DNA from: an uncultured Gammaproteobacteria bacterium
GTDB lineage: Bacteria > Pseudomonadota > Gammaproteobacteria > Magnimaribacterales > D2472
Length of the DNA stretch: 22,970 nt
Direction of reading: 5' to 3'
NCBI GenBank assembly: GCA_913050015.1
Contig: CAJXAZ010000014.1
Span: 1 to 22,970, forward strand
Position numbers and translations under genes: made by a program. The notes under the pieces were generated by a model. It did not search any database. It was not told the DNA's origin and saw only the letters and a program-made list of their open reading frames with translations. How positions within the stretch are numbered: position 1 is the stretch's first letter; each line of letters starts with the position of its first letter. This document shows, piece after piece, positions 1-7,376 of the stretch.

Positions 1-29
1 AAAAGCATGTCAGCGCCAGATAATTTCAA
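1..29 (-). CDS. Possible acetolactate synthase large subunit, N-terminal fragment
   Basis: The minus strand reads into the left edge with TTG as the first possible start after an in-frame TAA, encoding MKLSGADML before the window ends. This short string resembles the usual N-terminus of thiamin-diphosphate-dependent acetolactate synthases (the [K/E]-L-[S/T]-G-A-[D/E/Q]-M pattern of IlvB/IlvI). If correct, the enzyme would make acetolactate or acetohydroxybutyrate for valine, leucine and isoleucine, the pathway in which ilvD in this window also acts. Only nine residues are visible, the start codon is non-ATG and the upstream GGT is a weak ribosome-binding site. The call is therefore a guess from a motif; another ThDP enzyme of the same superfamily is possible. 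Confidence 0.3.
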
Positions 30-78
30 TTTTTTACCAAAAACGTATAGGAATAAGGTTTATATTATTTTATAGGTC

Positions 79-105
79 AAAAAACAAGTTTTTCTTGGTT
101 TTTTT
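79..105 (-). terminator. A/T-rich hairpin downstream of rluD, possible bidirectional intrinsic terminator
   Basis: CAAG (85-88) and CTTG (94-97) form a four-pair stem around a five-base T loop. The stem is extended by A6 (79-84) pairing with T6 (99-104) if G98 is bulged. On the minus strand this gives a stem followed by a T run ten bases past the rluD stop, as expected for a Rho-independent terminator. The stem is unusually poor in G and C, so its strength is doubtful. The T run is followed on the minus strand by TTGACC, which could be a -35 element for the gene at the left edge. Confidence 0.4.
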
Positions 106-114
106 ATATCTAGG

Positions 115-1050
115 TTATGTGTGGTTCTTAATATCAACTACTAGATTCTGCATATCGCTAGGTGTTGGAATTTCAAACGAAAGCTCCTCACCAGATTTAT
201 TGCATACAAAAGATAGGAGTCTTGCGTGAAGAGCAGTTCTTGAAAAGCCTCTTATGACCGCTATAAGCTCCTTCGAGCTACCTTTAGCAATAGTTTTGCC
301 AGCATCGTATGTTCGATCACCGATAATTGGTAATTTCTTTGATGCTAGATGTACTCTAATTTGATGGGTTCTGCCTGTTTCAATGGTGACATCAAGAACA
401 GAATAATTCCCTATTTTCTCTTTTAACTTAACAAATGTTATAGCCTCTTTGCCATCAAGCCTAATACACATTTTAGTTCTATTATTCTTATCTCTTCCTA
501 TTGCTGCATCAATTGGGAAGCTCCCTATAGTCGAACCTGAGACGATGGCAGTATATTTTTTAGTAATTCTTCTTTCGTGCATTTCATTAATAAAATAGTT
601 ACGGAACTGGTCATTTCTTGCAACCAGTAAAATTCCTGAAGTGCCTTTATCAAGCCTATGAACTATTCCACTCCTTGGTAAGTTAGCTAATTCAGGAAAT
701 TTATTGATGAGTCCATTTGCCAAGGTTCCATCAAAACATCCAGAACCTGGATGCATTACAAGGCCAGCTGGTTTGTCAATAATAATAAAGTCTTCTGTTT
801 CATGAAAAATACCAAATGGTATATCCTGAGCGTCCCATGACACCTTTCTTTCTTCTACGGGATTGATTTCAATTTCATCATCTTCTTGCACTGACTCTTT
901 AGGTTGTCCTAGATCACCATTTACCAATATTCTTCCATCAACAATCCATTTTTTAATTTGAGTTCTAGAAAAATCTGAGAATAATTCAGCCGATGCCTTA
1001 TCGAGTCTTTGGCCTGATAATTCAATTGGGACTTTTTTTGTTGTTGTCAT
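115..1050 (-). CDS. rluD: 23S rRNA pseudouridine synthase RluD
   Basis: The 311-residue product isomerises uridines of helix 69 in 23S rRNA (positions 1911, 1915 and 1917 in E. coli) to pseudouridine. An N-terminal S4-like RNA-binding domain spans about residues 12-65. The RluA-type catalytic domain follows from about residue 80, with the motif HRLDKGTSG at 131-139; D134 is the expected catalytic aspartate. A second conserved block, GRTHQIRVHLA, lies near residue 228. Length matches RluD (about 320 residues). The gene is divergent from bamD, the classic gammaproteobacterial rluD/yfiO arrangement, which favours RluD over the paralogues RluA and RluC. The ATG start is the first in the frame and lies 71 bases from bamD. 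The usual downstream partner, the laccase-like yfiH/pgeF, is not present; the left-edge fragment looks like something else. Confidence 0.93.
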   Translation of the reverse strand: MTTTKKVPIELSGQRLDKASAELFSDFSRTQIKKWIVDGRILVNGDLGQPKESVQEDDEIEINPVEERKVSWDAQDIPFGIFHETEDFIIIDKPAGLVMHPGSGCFDGTLANGLINKFPELANLPRSGIVHRLDKGTSGILLVARNDQFRNYFINEMHERRITKKYTAIVSGSTIGSFPIDAAIGRDKNNRTKMCIRLDGKEAITFVKLKEKIGNYSVLDVTIETGRTHQIRVHLASKKLPIIGDRTYDAGKTIAKGSSKELIAVIRGFSRTALHARLLSFVCNKSGEELSFEIPTPSDMQNLVVDIKNHT

Positions 1051-1121
1051 ATGAACTTTTTTAAAAAAAAATAATCTAAATAGATGTTTTAAAGGTTAAG
1101 TTAGAATAATGAAGGTAAAAT
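1051..1121. promoter_or_regulatory. Divergent rluD/bamD intergenic region
   Basis: These 71 bases must hold the start signals of both rluD (minus) and bamD (plus). On the plus strand TAGAAT (1102-1107) is a one-mismatch -10 box, but I see no matching -35 element and it would leave a leader of only about eight bases. GAAGG at 1111-1115 is a clear ribosome-binding site six bases before the bamD ATG at 1122, and it supports that ATG over the one at 1131. The minus-strand promoter is not recognisable by eye. Transcription start points are therefore not assigned. Confidence 0.3.
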
Positions 1122-1952
1122 ATGCAAATAATGAAACATAGTAAACAAATTTTAAAATTATTATTAGTAGTGCCTATTGTAGCTACTTTATTGATCGGTT
1201 GTAATTCCGATGGTCCTGAAATAGAAGAGCCTGAAAAAATATATTACGATCGAGCTCAAAGAAGAATGCAATCTAGCAATTTCTTTGGTGCAATAGAGGC
1301 CTTAGAGGCAATTGAATCAAGATACCCTTTTGGAAAATATGCCGAGCAGGCCCAAGTTGAACTTATATATGCTCACTTCATGAATTCAGAAACTGAAGCT
1401 GCTCATTCGGCAGCAGAAAAATTTATTAGGCTTCATCCTAGACATCCAAATATTGACTATGCCTATTTCATGAAAGGTCTTGCAAGTTACACCAGAGATA
1501 GTAGTTTTATTTCCAGACTAACGGACACGGATCTAGCGAATAGGGATATTTCTGGGGCAAAGGAATCTTTTTCTGAATTTTCAGAGTTCTTAACTAGATT
1601 TCCTGATAGCCAATACGCGCCTTACGCAAAACAAAGAAATGTTTACTTAAGAAATATGATTGCTAGGAATGAGCTGGCTGCTGCTGATTACTACCTTACT
1701 GTTAATGCATATGTTGCGGCAATCCGAAGAGCTAATTATGTTATTGAAAATATCCCTAATTCAAGTGAAAACTTTAGAGCGCTAAAAATATTAGAAGCAT
1801 CCTATGAAGCTCTTGGGTATTCAGAACTTCTTGATAGCGTGGTTAAGATCATATCTTTGAATTACTCTGATCAAGAATCTCAAAGCATAAATGAAACCAG
1901 TAATTGGTCTTGGAATTTTTTAAAAGATACAAAGCCAAGCTCAAGTGACTAA
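1122..1952 (+). CDS. bamD: Outer membrane assembly lipoprotein BamD
   Basis: BamD is an essential lipoprotein of the BAM complex, which folds beta-barrel proteins into the outer membrane; it contacts BamA on the periplasmic side. The protein starts with a basic, hydrophobic lipoprotein signal ending in LLIGC, so C27 should be lipidated; N28 after it does not signal inner-membrane retention. From about residue 38 it shows the TPR-rich YfiO fold, beginning YYDRAQRRMQ and containing the conserved IEALEAIESRYPFGKYAEQAQ segment in two parts (59-79). It has 276 residues against about 245 in E. coli, with a short acidic and serine-rich tail. ATG 1122 is preferred over 1131 because GAAGG sits six bases upstream. 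It is followed four bases later by the small PP0621-type gene, so the two are probably cotranscribed. Confidence 0.93.
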   Translation: MQIMKHSKQILKLLLVVPIVATLLIGCNSDGPEIEEPEKIYYDRAQRRMQSSNFFGAIEALEAIESRYPFGKYAEQAQVELIYAHFMNSETEAAHSAAEKFIRLHPRHPNIDYAYFMKGLASYTRDSSFISRLTDTDLANRDISGAKESFSEFSEFLTRFPDSQYAPYAKQRNVYLRNMIARNELAAADYYLTVNAYVAAIRRANYVIENIPNSSENFRALKILEASYEALGYSELLDSVVKIISLNYSDQESQSINETSNWSWNFLKDTKPSSSD

Positions 1953-1956
1953 ATAA

Positions 1957-2172
1957 ATGCTTTTTTTAAAGTTATTTCCTCTATTAATCATTTTTATAAT
2001 TTTTATATTGGTAGCAATTGCTAGGTCTTATATTCGATCGCTGATCTCTCCTAAAGAAAAAAAGCTTGATCAAATGATTGCGTGCTCAGAGTGTGGAACT
2101 CAAGTACATGAATCTCTTGTCATGAAAAAATCTGGTTTAAATTACTGTTCTGAGAAGTGCTCTAGTACTTAA
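1957..2172 (+). CDS. PP0621-like small membrane-anchored four-cysteine protein
   Basis: The 71-residue product has one N-terminal hydrophobic segment (about residues 4-22), a short basic linker and a compact C-terminal knot with CSEC at 43-46 and YCSEKC at 63-68. Four cysteines spaced like a treble-clef or zinc-ribbon site suggest bound zinc on the cytoplasmic face. This architecture matches the uncharacterised PP0621 family of proteobacteria; no function is established. It begins four bases after bamD. Its last 11 bases overlap the 3' end of the convergent RND pump gene, so no intrinsic terminator fits between them. Family assignment is from the motif layout, not from a search. Confidence 0.7.
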   Translation: MLFLKLFPLLIIFIIFILVAIARSYIRSLISPKEKKLDQMIACSECGTQVHESLVMKKSGLNYCSEKCSST

Positions 2173-5100
2173 TTCTCTTTATAACCATGAACATGGCAGG
2201 TATATAAAGCAATGCTGTTAAAGTAGCTCCTAAAACACCAATGGTCATACCCCAAGCAAGGGGTTTGAAGAAAATGCTAGCAAATATTAGAGGAAGAAAT
2301 CCTCCAATTGTTGTCAGTGAAGTTGTAATGATATGTCTTGTTGATCTTATAACTACTTCAATGAGCTCAGCCTTTGTAACTGATTTTTTTTCTGCCTCTT
2401 CCTTCATATGAGAAAGAACAATAATTGAATCATTAATTGATAAGCCGATTAATCCAACAGCGCCTATTGTTCCGACAAAGCCATAATTTTGCTGGCCAAT
2501 AAAGAGCCCTAGAAAAGAAAGGCCGACAGAAAGAAAAGCGACAGATAGAATAAGTCCCGTTTCTCTAAAGGAATTTAAAGCAAGAACCAGACCGACTATT
2601 ATTAGTATCAAGTAAATAAAAGCAGATGAAAAAATAGAGGCCTGAGACTGTCCTCTAGATTCAGCTTCTCCAGATTGCTTTAAGGTGTAGCCAATAGGCA
2701 TTCTAGATTCAAATTCCCTAACGTCATCTTTTATAAAATTTTCTGCAGAGGATGGAAGTATTCCCGTCCAAAGCCATGCCTCGACATTGTTAACTTTTTT
2801 ACCATCAATCCTTCTAATAGTATTTATTTTGCTAGTTAAAGAGGTTGTTCCAAAGCTATCTAGATATTCGAACCCTCCATTTGATGGAATAGTTAAGAAA
2901 CTTGCACTGCCTGTTATATTTTTAGAATTTGCTATTCCTTTTAGCCTAATTGGAATCTCTTTATTTGAATCAAGCATCGTTCCAACAATTATTCCATTAT
3001 TTGCTGCATATAATTCTCCAACCAACGAACTGGCATCTATTCCTGACAGGGATATGCTCGAACTATTTAATTCAAATTCAATGCTTGGGGCAGAGGCTGA
3101 AGAGTCCGACTTTGTTGTATTGATACCAGGAGCATTACTGAGAATTAGTTCAAGTTCTTGACCTAGTTGCAATAAGACATCAGGATCATCGCCATAAATT
3201 TCGTAACTTATATCAGAAAAGACAGGTGGACCTTGGCTAAAAATATCAACGAGGACTATGATATCAGGGTTTTGTTCAACCAAATACTTAGAAAGTGCTG
3301 GAAGGTTTTTCGTCATTTGCTTGAAATCTTTTGCATAAAAAACAGACTCAGCAACATTATTATTGCCTTTATTATCTGTGCCGCCTACTACATTAAATAA
3401 GACTCTTGGGGACCTTCTTCCAATAAACCAATAGTCTTTCTCAATCTCTACTAACTCACTATCTAGTATTTGCTGTCTTAGTAACTTAACTCTTTCTAAA
3501 GTTTTTGAAGAAGAGGCGTTTGATGGCAGCTCTATATTCACTCTGAACATATCCCTATCCTGGGCAGGAAAAAAATCCTTGGGCAAGGTGTTAAACAACA
3601 TAAACCCTAATATTGGAAAAGATATTGCAATAAGGATTGCCCTTCGAGGTATTGCAAAAGCCCAAGTCAAAAATTTTCTATATTTAGCAAGAATCTTTTC
3701 ATTTCTATAGCCTTCTTTACTAATATCAACGTCTTTAAAGTAAGGAATTTTTTCCATGTAGCTCATCAGCACTGGCACCATAATAATAGCCAAGACCAAT
3801 GAAGACACAATGGACATAATAACTGTCATAGCAAGGCCGCCAACAAATTCAATGCTTGAACCCTCTCCAGTGACAACCGGAAGAAAAGAAAATACAGTTG
3901 TTCCAGTTGCCGCTGCCAATGGAGTTGTAAGATACTTTAAAGTGTTAGAGATTGAGTCCTCTATAGATAGGCCAGATGACCTTCGATATTTATAATCTTC
4001 AACAACAATAATGCCATTATCTATTAGTAAACCAAGTGCAATAATAATTCCCGTAATTGAAGTTGTGTGCAAAGGCAGACCTATTAATTTACAACCTACC
4101 ATTACAAGGCAGATAGAAAAAGGAAGAATCATGGTTACAATAATTGCTGGCCTTAGTCCCAAGAAAAATAGACTCAAACTCAAAACAAAAAATGTTGCTA
4201 ATGAAAAACTCTTGATTAGTTCGTCGAATTTTTTTGTTGTGTAGAAAGATTCATCATACATAAGATCAATTGAGATCTCTTCAGGAAGAGTTAATCGCAT
4301 TTCATCAACCACTGACTCTGCTCTTGCAACAAAATCATGAACTCGTTGGGAGAATGCTCCTGATGCGGAAACAGATACAACAACTTTACCATTATATAAA
4401 AAGATGCCTTCGACTGGCGAGGCAGGCTCCTTTGATACCTCTGCAATATCTTTTAATTGGAGTATCTCTTTGCCATTTATAACCTTTATTGGTATTTCTG
4501 AGATTTTCTGAATACTTTGTATATTGTCTTTAAGACTAATTAAAAACTCTGACTTAGTATCTGACGAAACGCCGACGGGTTTTTTATTATCTAGAGATTG
4601 TATGGCTTTGGAGATATCCTGATAGGTAAGTCCTAATGAGGACATCTTTGCAGAATCAACCTCAATTAAAACTTCTTCTTCTGCTGCTCCGTAAATAGCT
4701 GTTCCATGAGATTGACCTATTGAGCTTAACTTTCTTTTTAATTGATTAGCTAGTCTGGACATCATGACTAGAGGTATTTCGCCTTCGCCATTCCACGATA
4801 CTGCATACTGAACAGTTATTGGTGGCCCGCTACTTCTTTCTAGATATATATTTACGCCAGGAGGAGCTATTACTTGAGCTAATTTATCTTGGATTTTAGA
4901 CCATGATTGCTCAATAAGCTCTGGGGGCACGCTTTGCTCAAGCTCAACTACAATCGTTCCAAAGCCTGGAACGATAATAGAATCTAAATCCATAATTTCT
5001 TGAACTTCTCTTAATTTTATTTCTAGGTCACTTACTACTTGAGTCTCAATTCTCTCAGGAGATGCACCTGGATATACGATTCTAATGCCGCCCCATCTTT

Positions 5101-5224
5101 CAGCTAGTTCTGGATTTTCTTGAATGGGAATAGATAGTGCTGAGGAGATGCCTGCAAGGAGAATAAAAGATAGAGTTAAGAATAATATTCTAGGTCTTTC
5201 TACTAAAAGAGTTATAAATTTCAT
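2162..5224 (-). CDS. RND-family efflux transporter permease (AcrB-like)
   Basis: The 1020-residue inner-membrane pump should expel hydrophobic or amphipathic compounds using the proton gradient, in a tripartite complex with the adjacent adaptor and a TolC-like channel encoded elsewhere. Features of the family are the N-terminal membrane helix (about 12-34), a large periplasmic porter region, the cluster of helices from about 340 to 480, a second periplasmic region, and five terminal helices from about 860. Helix 4 has LLIDNGIIVVED with D402-N403 where AcrB has two aspartates (D407-D408). Helix 10 has SINDSIIVL with N931-D932 near the AcrB K940 position, so the proton relay differs from AcrB and resembles other RND subfamilies. 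It starts two bases after the adaptor gene, with no visible Shine-Dalgarno, so translation is probably coupled. Substrates cannot be read from the sequence. Confidence 0.92.
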   Translation of the reverse strand: MKFITLLVERPRILFLTLSFILLAGISSALSIPIQENPELAERWGGIRIVYPGASPERIETQVVSDLEIKLREVQEIMDLDSIIVPGFGTIVVELEQSVPPELIEQSWSKIQDKLAQVIAPPGVNIYLERSSGPPITVQYAVSWNGEGEIPLVMMSRLANQLKRKLSSIGQSHGTAIYGAAEEEVLIEVDSAKMSSLGLTYQDISKAIQSLDNKKPVGVSSDTKSEFLISLKDNIQSIQKISEIPIKVINGKEILQLKDIAEVSKEPASPVEGIFLYNGKVVVSVSASGAFSQRVHDFVARAESVVDEMRLTLPEEISIDLMYDESFYTTKKFDELIKSFSLATFFVLSLSLFFLGLRPAIIVTMILPFSICLVMVGCKLIGLPLHTTSITGIIIALGLLIDNGIIVVEDYKYRRSSGLSIEDSISNTLKYLTTPLAAATGTTVFSFLPVVTGEGSSIEFVGGLAMTVIMSIVSSLVLAIIMVPVLMSYMEKIPYFKDVDISKEGYRNEKILAKYRKFLTWAFAIPRRAILIAISFPILGFMLFNTLPKDFFPAQDRDMFRVNIELPSNASSSKTLERVKLLRQQILDSELVEIEKDYWFIGRRSPRVLFNVVGGTDNKGNNNVAESVFYAKDFKQMTKNLPALSKYLVEQNPDIIVLVDIFSQGPPVFSDISYEIYGDDPDVLLQLGQELELILSNAPGINTTKSDSSASAPSIEFELNSSSISLSGIDASSLVGELYAANNGIIVGTMLDSNKEIPIRLKGIANSKNITGSASFLTIPSNGGFEYLDSFGTTSLTSKINTIRRIDGKKVNNVEAWLWTGILPSSAENFIKDDVREFESRMPIGYTLKQSGEAESRGQSQASIFSSAFIYLILIIVGLVLALNSFRETGLILSVAFLSVGLSFLGLFIGQQNYGFVGTIGAVGLIGLSINDSIIVLSHMKEEAEKKSVTKAELIEVVIRSTRHIITTSLTTIGGFLPLIFASIFFKPLAWGMTIGVLGATLTALLYIPAMFMVIKRIKY

Positions 5225-5226
5225 TA

Positions 5227-6207
5227 TTAATTTATGAATTTACCTTCAATAGTTTTTTTAGCGCCGCCTAAGACAATTAAATCTCCATCATTTAACGTGC
5301 CATTAACAAAAGCATATTCGCCTTCATAGTAAACAACTTCAACCAAGTCTCTAACGACTATTCTTTTTTCATTAATAGTGTAAACCGCCCAAATGCCTTG
5401 CTCTGATTGTGATAGTGACTTGATTGGAACCCACGTCCCTCTGCCGCTCTCTTTCAAACTTATTTTTAATGTAACTATTGAGCCTGGGTTAAAAAAAGTG
5501 TCAAACCTAAAAATTGCTAACCTATTGGCCGAACCCCCGGGAGACATTGGTGCTAACCTTTGAAGCTTTGCCTTTACTATTCTATCTTCAACCTGAAAAT
5601 CATAGCTTTTTCCAGTATTAATCTTTGATATGTATTCAGCTGGAACAGATACATGAGCTTCTATATATCTAGAATCTAGAACCTCTAAAATTGGAACTCC
5701 TCCATTTATAACTGACCCTGTATCTAAAAACCTGTCCTGGATAATTCCATTGAAGGGTGCCAATAATTGAGTTTGCTCAAGTTTTACTTTGTATAAATCA
5801 TATTGAGATTTAGCAACTAACTCTTCAGAGCGAGCCTTATCTAAGTCTTGAGAGGATATATGTCCCTGTGATCTTAAATCTTTATATCTATTTAATACCT
5901 GGGCAGCCAAATCATATCTAGCTTTAGCTTGATTCAATTGAGCTTGAGCTTCTCTGCTATCCAAGCTGGCAAGAACTTGCCCCTTAGTAACAGAATCACC
6001 GATATCAACATTTATAGATCTAATCTTACCTGGTATCTCAAAAGCTAATTTAGATTGCTCTATTGGAAGTAATTTACCAGGGAACTCTCTAGTTACAGAA
6101 TATTCATTAAGCATTTTAACTTCTAAAACCTCTAAAGCATTTACTAAAGAGCTAAAAAAAATACTGATACAAATTAGACTTATATGTTTTGAAAGATTTA
6201 TGTTCAT
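5227..6207 (-). CDS. RND efflux periplasmic adaptor (membrane fusion) subunit
   Basis: This HlyD/AcrA-type adaptor would bridge the downstream RND pump and an outer-membrane channel. The chosen ATG at 6207 gives 326 residues starting MNINLSKHIS, a signal peptide with likely cleavage after VNA. There is no lipobox, so the protein is probably periplasmic rather than a lipoprotein. A first lipoyl half (FEIPGKIRSINVDIGDSVTKGQ) is followed by a coiled-coil hairpin rich in Q, A, K and L and by the second half (QTQLLAPFNGII), then beta-barrel regions. The frame extends to an ATG at 6261, but that codon lies inside the predicted -10 box and upstream of the predicted transcript start, so it is rejected. 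The gene is divergent from the TetR regulator and two bases ahead of the pump. Confidence 0.88.
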   Translation of the reverse strand: MNINLSKHISLICISIFFSSLVNALEVLEVKMLNEYSVTREFPGKLLPIEQSKLAFEIPGKIRSINVDIGDSVTKGQVLASLDSREAQAQLNQAKARYDLAAQVLNRYKDLRSQGHISSQDLDKARSEELVAKSQYDLYKVKLEQTQLLAPFNGIIQDRFLDTGSVINGGVPILEVLDSRYIEAHVSVPAEYISKINTGKSYDFQVEDRIVKAKLQRLAPMSPGGSANRLAIFRFDTFFNPGSIVTLKISLKESGRGTWVPIKSLSQSEQGIWAVYTINEKRIVVRDLVEVVYYEGEYAFVNGTLNDGDLIVLGGAKKTIEGKFIN

Positions 6208-6241
6208 TTTATTTATATTGACTTTGAGCCTCAAAGAAATT

Positions 6242-6261
6242 AATGTTTGCAGTGTCAACAT
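6242..6261. repeat. Operator-like repeat, copy 1
   Basis: This 20-base unit (AATGTTTGCAGTGTCAACAT) recurs once, 29 bases away, with a single mismatch. The inner 19 bases form an imperfect palindrome with G6252 at the centre: ATGTT pairs with AACAT and CA with TG, seven of nine pairs. The size and symmetry suit a TetR-family dimer. It covers the predicted -10 and start point of the minus-strand adaptor promoter, where binding would repress. Binding by the neighbouring regulator is inferred from position. Confidence 0.7.
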
Positions 6262-6273
6262 GATAACTAAAAT
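6246..6273 (+). promoter_or_regulatory. Candidate promoter of the tetR-type gene
   Basis: On the plus strand TTTGCA (6246-6251, four of six) and TAAAAT (6268-6273, five of six) are separated by 16 bases. The predicted start near 6280 gives a leader of about 25 bases before the ATG at 6305, with AGG at 6296-6298 as ribosome-binding site. The boxes interleave with the opposing promoter and with both repeats, which would give autoregulation. The match is weaker than on the other strand. Confidence 0.4.
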
Positions 6274-6288
6274 GTATGCAGTGTCAAC
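6257..6288 (-). promoter_or_regulatory. Predicted sigma-70 promoter of the adaptor-pump operon
   Basis: The minus strand shows a perfect -35 TTGACA (6288-6283), a 16-base spacer and -10 TATCAT (6262-6257, one mismatch). The predicted start point is near 6250, leaving about 43 bases of leader before the ATG at 6207. Both boxes are overlapped by the operator-like repeats. It is the best promoter match I see in the window. Confidence 0.65.
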
Positions 6289-6290
6289 AT
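6271..6290. repeat. Operator-like repeat, copy 2
   Basis: This unit (AATGTATGCAGTGTCAACAT) differs from copy 1 only at its sixth base. It is itself an imperfect palindrome: AATGT pairs with ACATT if the next base is included, and CA with TG. Its right arm contains, on the minus strand, the TTGACA -35 box of the adaptor promoter. It also lies just after the predicted -10 box of the regulator gene, so one bound site could block both directions. The centre-to-centre spacing to copy 1 is 29 bases, close to three helical turns. Confidence 0.7.
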
Positions 6291-6304
6291 TAAATAGGTA
6301 GCAA

Positions 6305-6922
6305 ATGAAATCGTATCACCATGGAAACTTAAAAGAGGAGCTTATAAGCTGCGCTTCTGTTATTTGTGAAAGAGATGGATATGCAAAGCTTAGTATTCGC
6401 TCACTAGCAAAAGAAAGTAATGTTTCACAAACTGCTCCCTACAGGCACTTTAAAACAAAGGAAGAGCTTTATGCCGCAGTTGCAACAGAGGGCTTTAAAA
6501 AGCTTCATACAGCTGTATTTTTGCAAAAACAAAACGTAACACTTGACGACTTTATTAAATCTTCTAAATCCTATATTGATTTTGGTTTACAAAATGCAAA
6601 TACCTATGATTTGATGTTTGGAACAGTTGTTGGTAATTTTGCAGAGTATCCTGAATTAGTAGAGACCGCAAACAAGACCTTTGATAGTTTAGTGCTCAAT
6701 CTTTCTTCATTCCTAAAAGAAAAAGATGAAAATATTCTTTCTGGGAAATCCATAACTGTGTGGGCTTTGCTTCATGGGATGGTTGGCATTCTTAGAAAAC
6801 AAGTACTAACTGAGAATGACAATTACACTTCAGAATTCGGTCCTATGAGCACTACAAAAAGAATAAGCTCTGATCTACCAGCCTATCTCGAAAAAGTACT
6901 TACTGGAATTATTAAGGCCTAA
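6305..6922 (+). CDS. TetR/AcrR-family transcriptional regulator (WHG-type C-terminal domain)
   Basis: The 205-residue protein has an N-terminal TetR helix-turn-helix domain (about residues 8-55: YHHGNLKEEL, then LSIRSLAKESNVSQTAPYRHFKTKEEL in two parts). The ligand-binding C-terminal half carries WALLHG at 153-158, typical of the WHG subgroup of TetR regulators. Such proteins normally bind as dimers to palindromes and release DNA on ligand binding. The gene is divergent from the adaptor-pump operon, and two palindromic repeats fill the gap, so it most likely represses that operon and itself; the inducer is unknown. AGG six bases upstream supports the ATG at 6305. Its 3' end overlaps the convergent DUF4399 gene by 11 bases. 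Confidence 0.9.
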   Translation: MKSYHHGNLKEELISCASVICERDGYAKLSIRSLAKESNVSQTAPYRHFKTKEELYAAVATEGFKKLHTAVFLQKQNVTLDDFIKSSKSYIDFGLQNANTYDLMFGTVVGNFAEYPELVETANKTFDSLVLNLSSFLKEKDENILSGKSITVWALLHGMVGILRKQVLTENDNYTSEFGPMSTTKRISSDLPAYLEKVLTGIIKA

Positions 6923-7376
6923 GAATTTCTATTTCTATTATCTCTGAAAAAATTGGTTCCTCATGAGGAATATGTGCGTAGTCACCTAATAATAATTGAA
7001 GAGAATACTTACCCGGATCCAAAGAGATAGTTGCTTCAGTCTGCCCGCCGCCAAAATGAATGTAGCTTTTCGAAGATGGGATTGGTCTTTTAAGGTTTGG
7101 TAAAGCGCTATCAATGATTAAATGGTGATGACCTGAAGCTTTAGAGCAATCTGAAGACTCTACCACTTTACCAGCAGGGCTAATATCAACATTACGAGAT
7201 CCAAAAATTACTTTTACTTCTGCCGAGTTTGTTTTAAAACCATTTTTTGGCGATATAAGAAAAACCTCTGAAGTATTAGCACAATGCACCTCATCGGATT
7301 CTAAATGCATATGCCCGGAACTCGAAATGGGTGAACTAATTATAGAGACCAAAAGAATTAATAAAGATTTATGCAT
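6912..7376 (-). CDS. Secreted DUF4399-domain protein
   Basis: From the ATG at 7376 the product has 154 residues, starting with a signal peptide (MHKSLLILLVSIISSPISSS). The mature part has the marks of the uncharacterised DUF4399 family: SPKNG near 42, GHHHLIID at 82-89, HFGGGQTE at 107-114, a PGKYSLQLLLGD stretch and a final H-x-x-H (135-138). The repeated histidines suggest, without proof, metal binding in the periplasm. Two further in-frame ATGs at 7391 and 7385 are possible starts; 7376 places the basic residue next to the hydrophobic core. It overlaps the preceding reductase gene by eight bases and the convergent TetR gene by 11. Function is unknown. Confidence 0.75.
   Translation of the reverse strand: MHKSLLILLVSIISSPISSSGHMHLESDEVHCANTSEVFLISPKNGFKTNSAEVKVIFGSRNVDISPAGKVVESSDCSKASGHHHLIIDSALPNLKRPIPSSKSYIHFGGGQTEATISLDPGKYSLQLLLGDYAHIPHEEPIFSEIIEIEILRP

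Noticed and set aside
2787..4482. Four plus-strand open frames opposite the RND gene
   Set aside because: They lie antisense to a clearly conserved long gene, have no recognisable domains and are best explained as shadows of its codon pattern.
6208..6261. Longer N-terminus for the efflux adaptor from ATG 6261
   Set aside because: That ATG lies within the predicted -10 box and in operator copy 1, and the signal peptide begins at the ATG at 6207.
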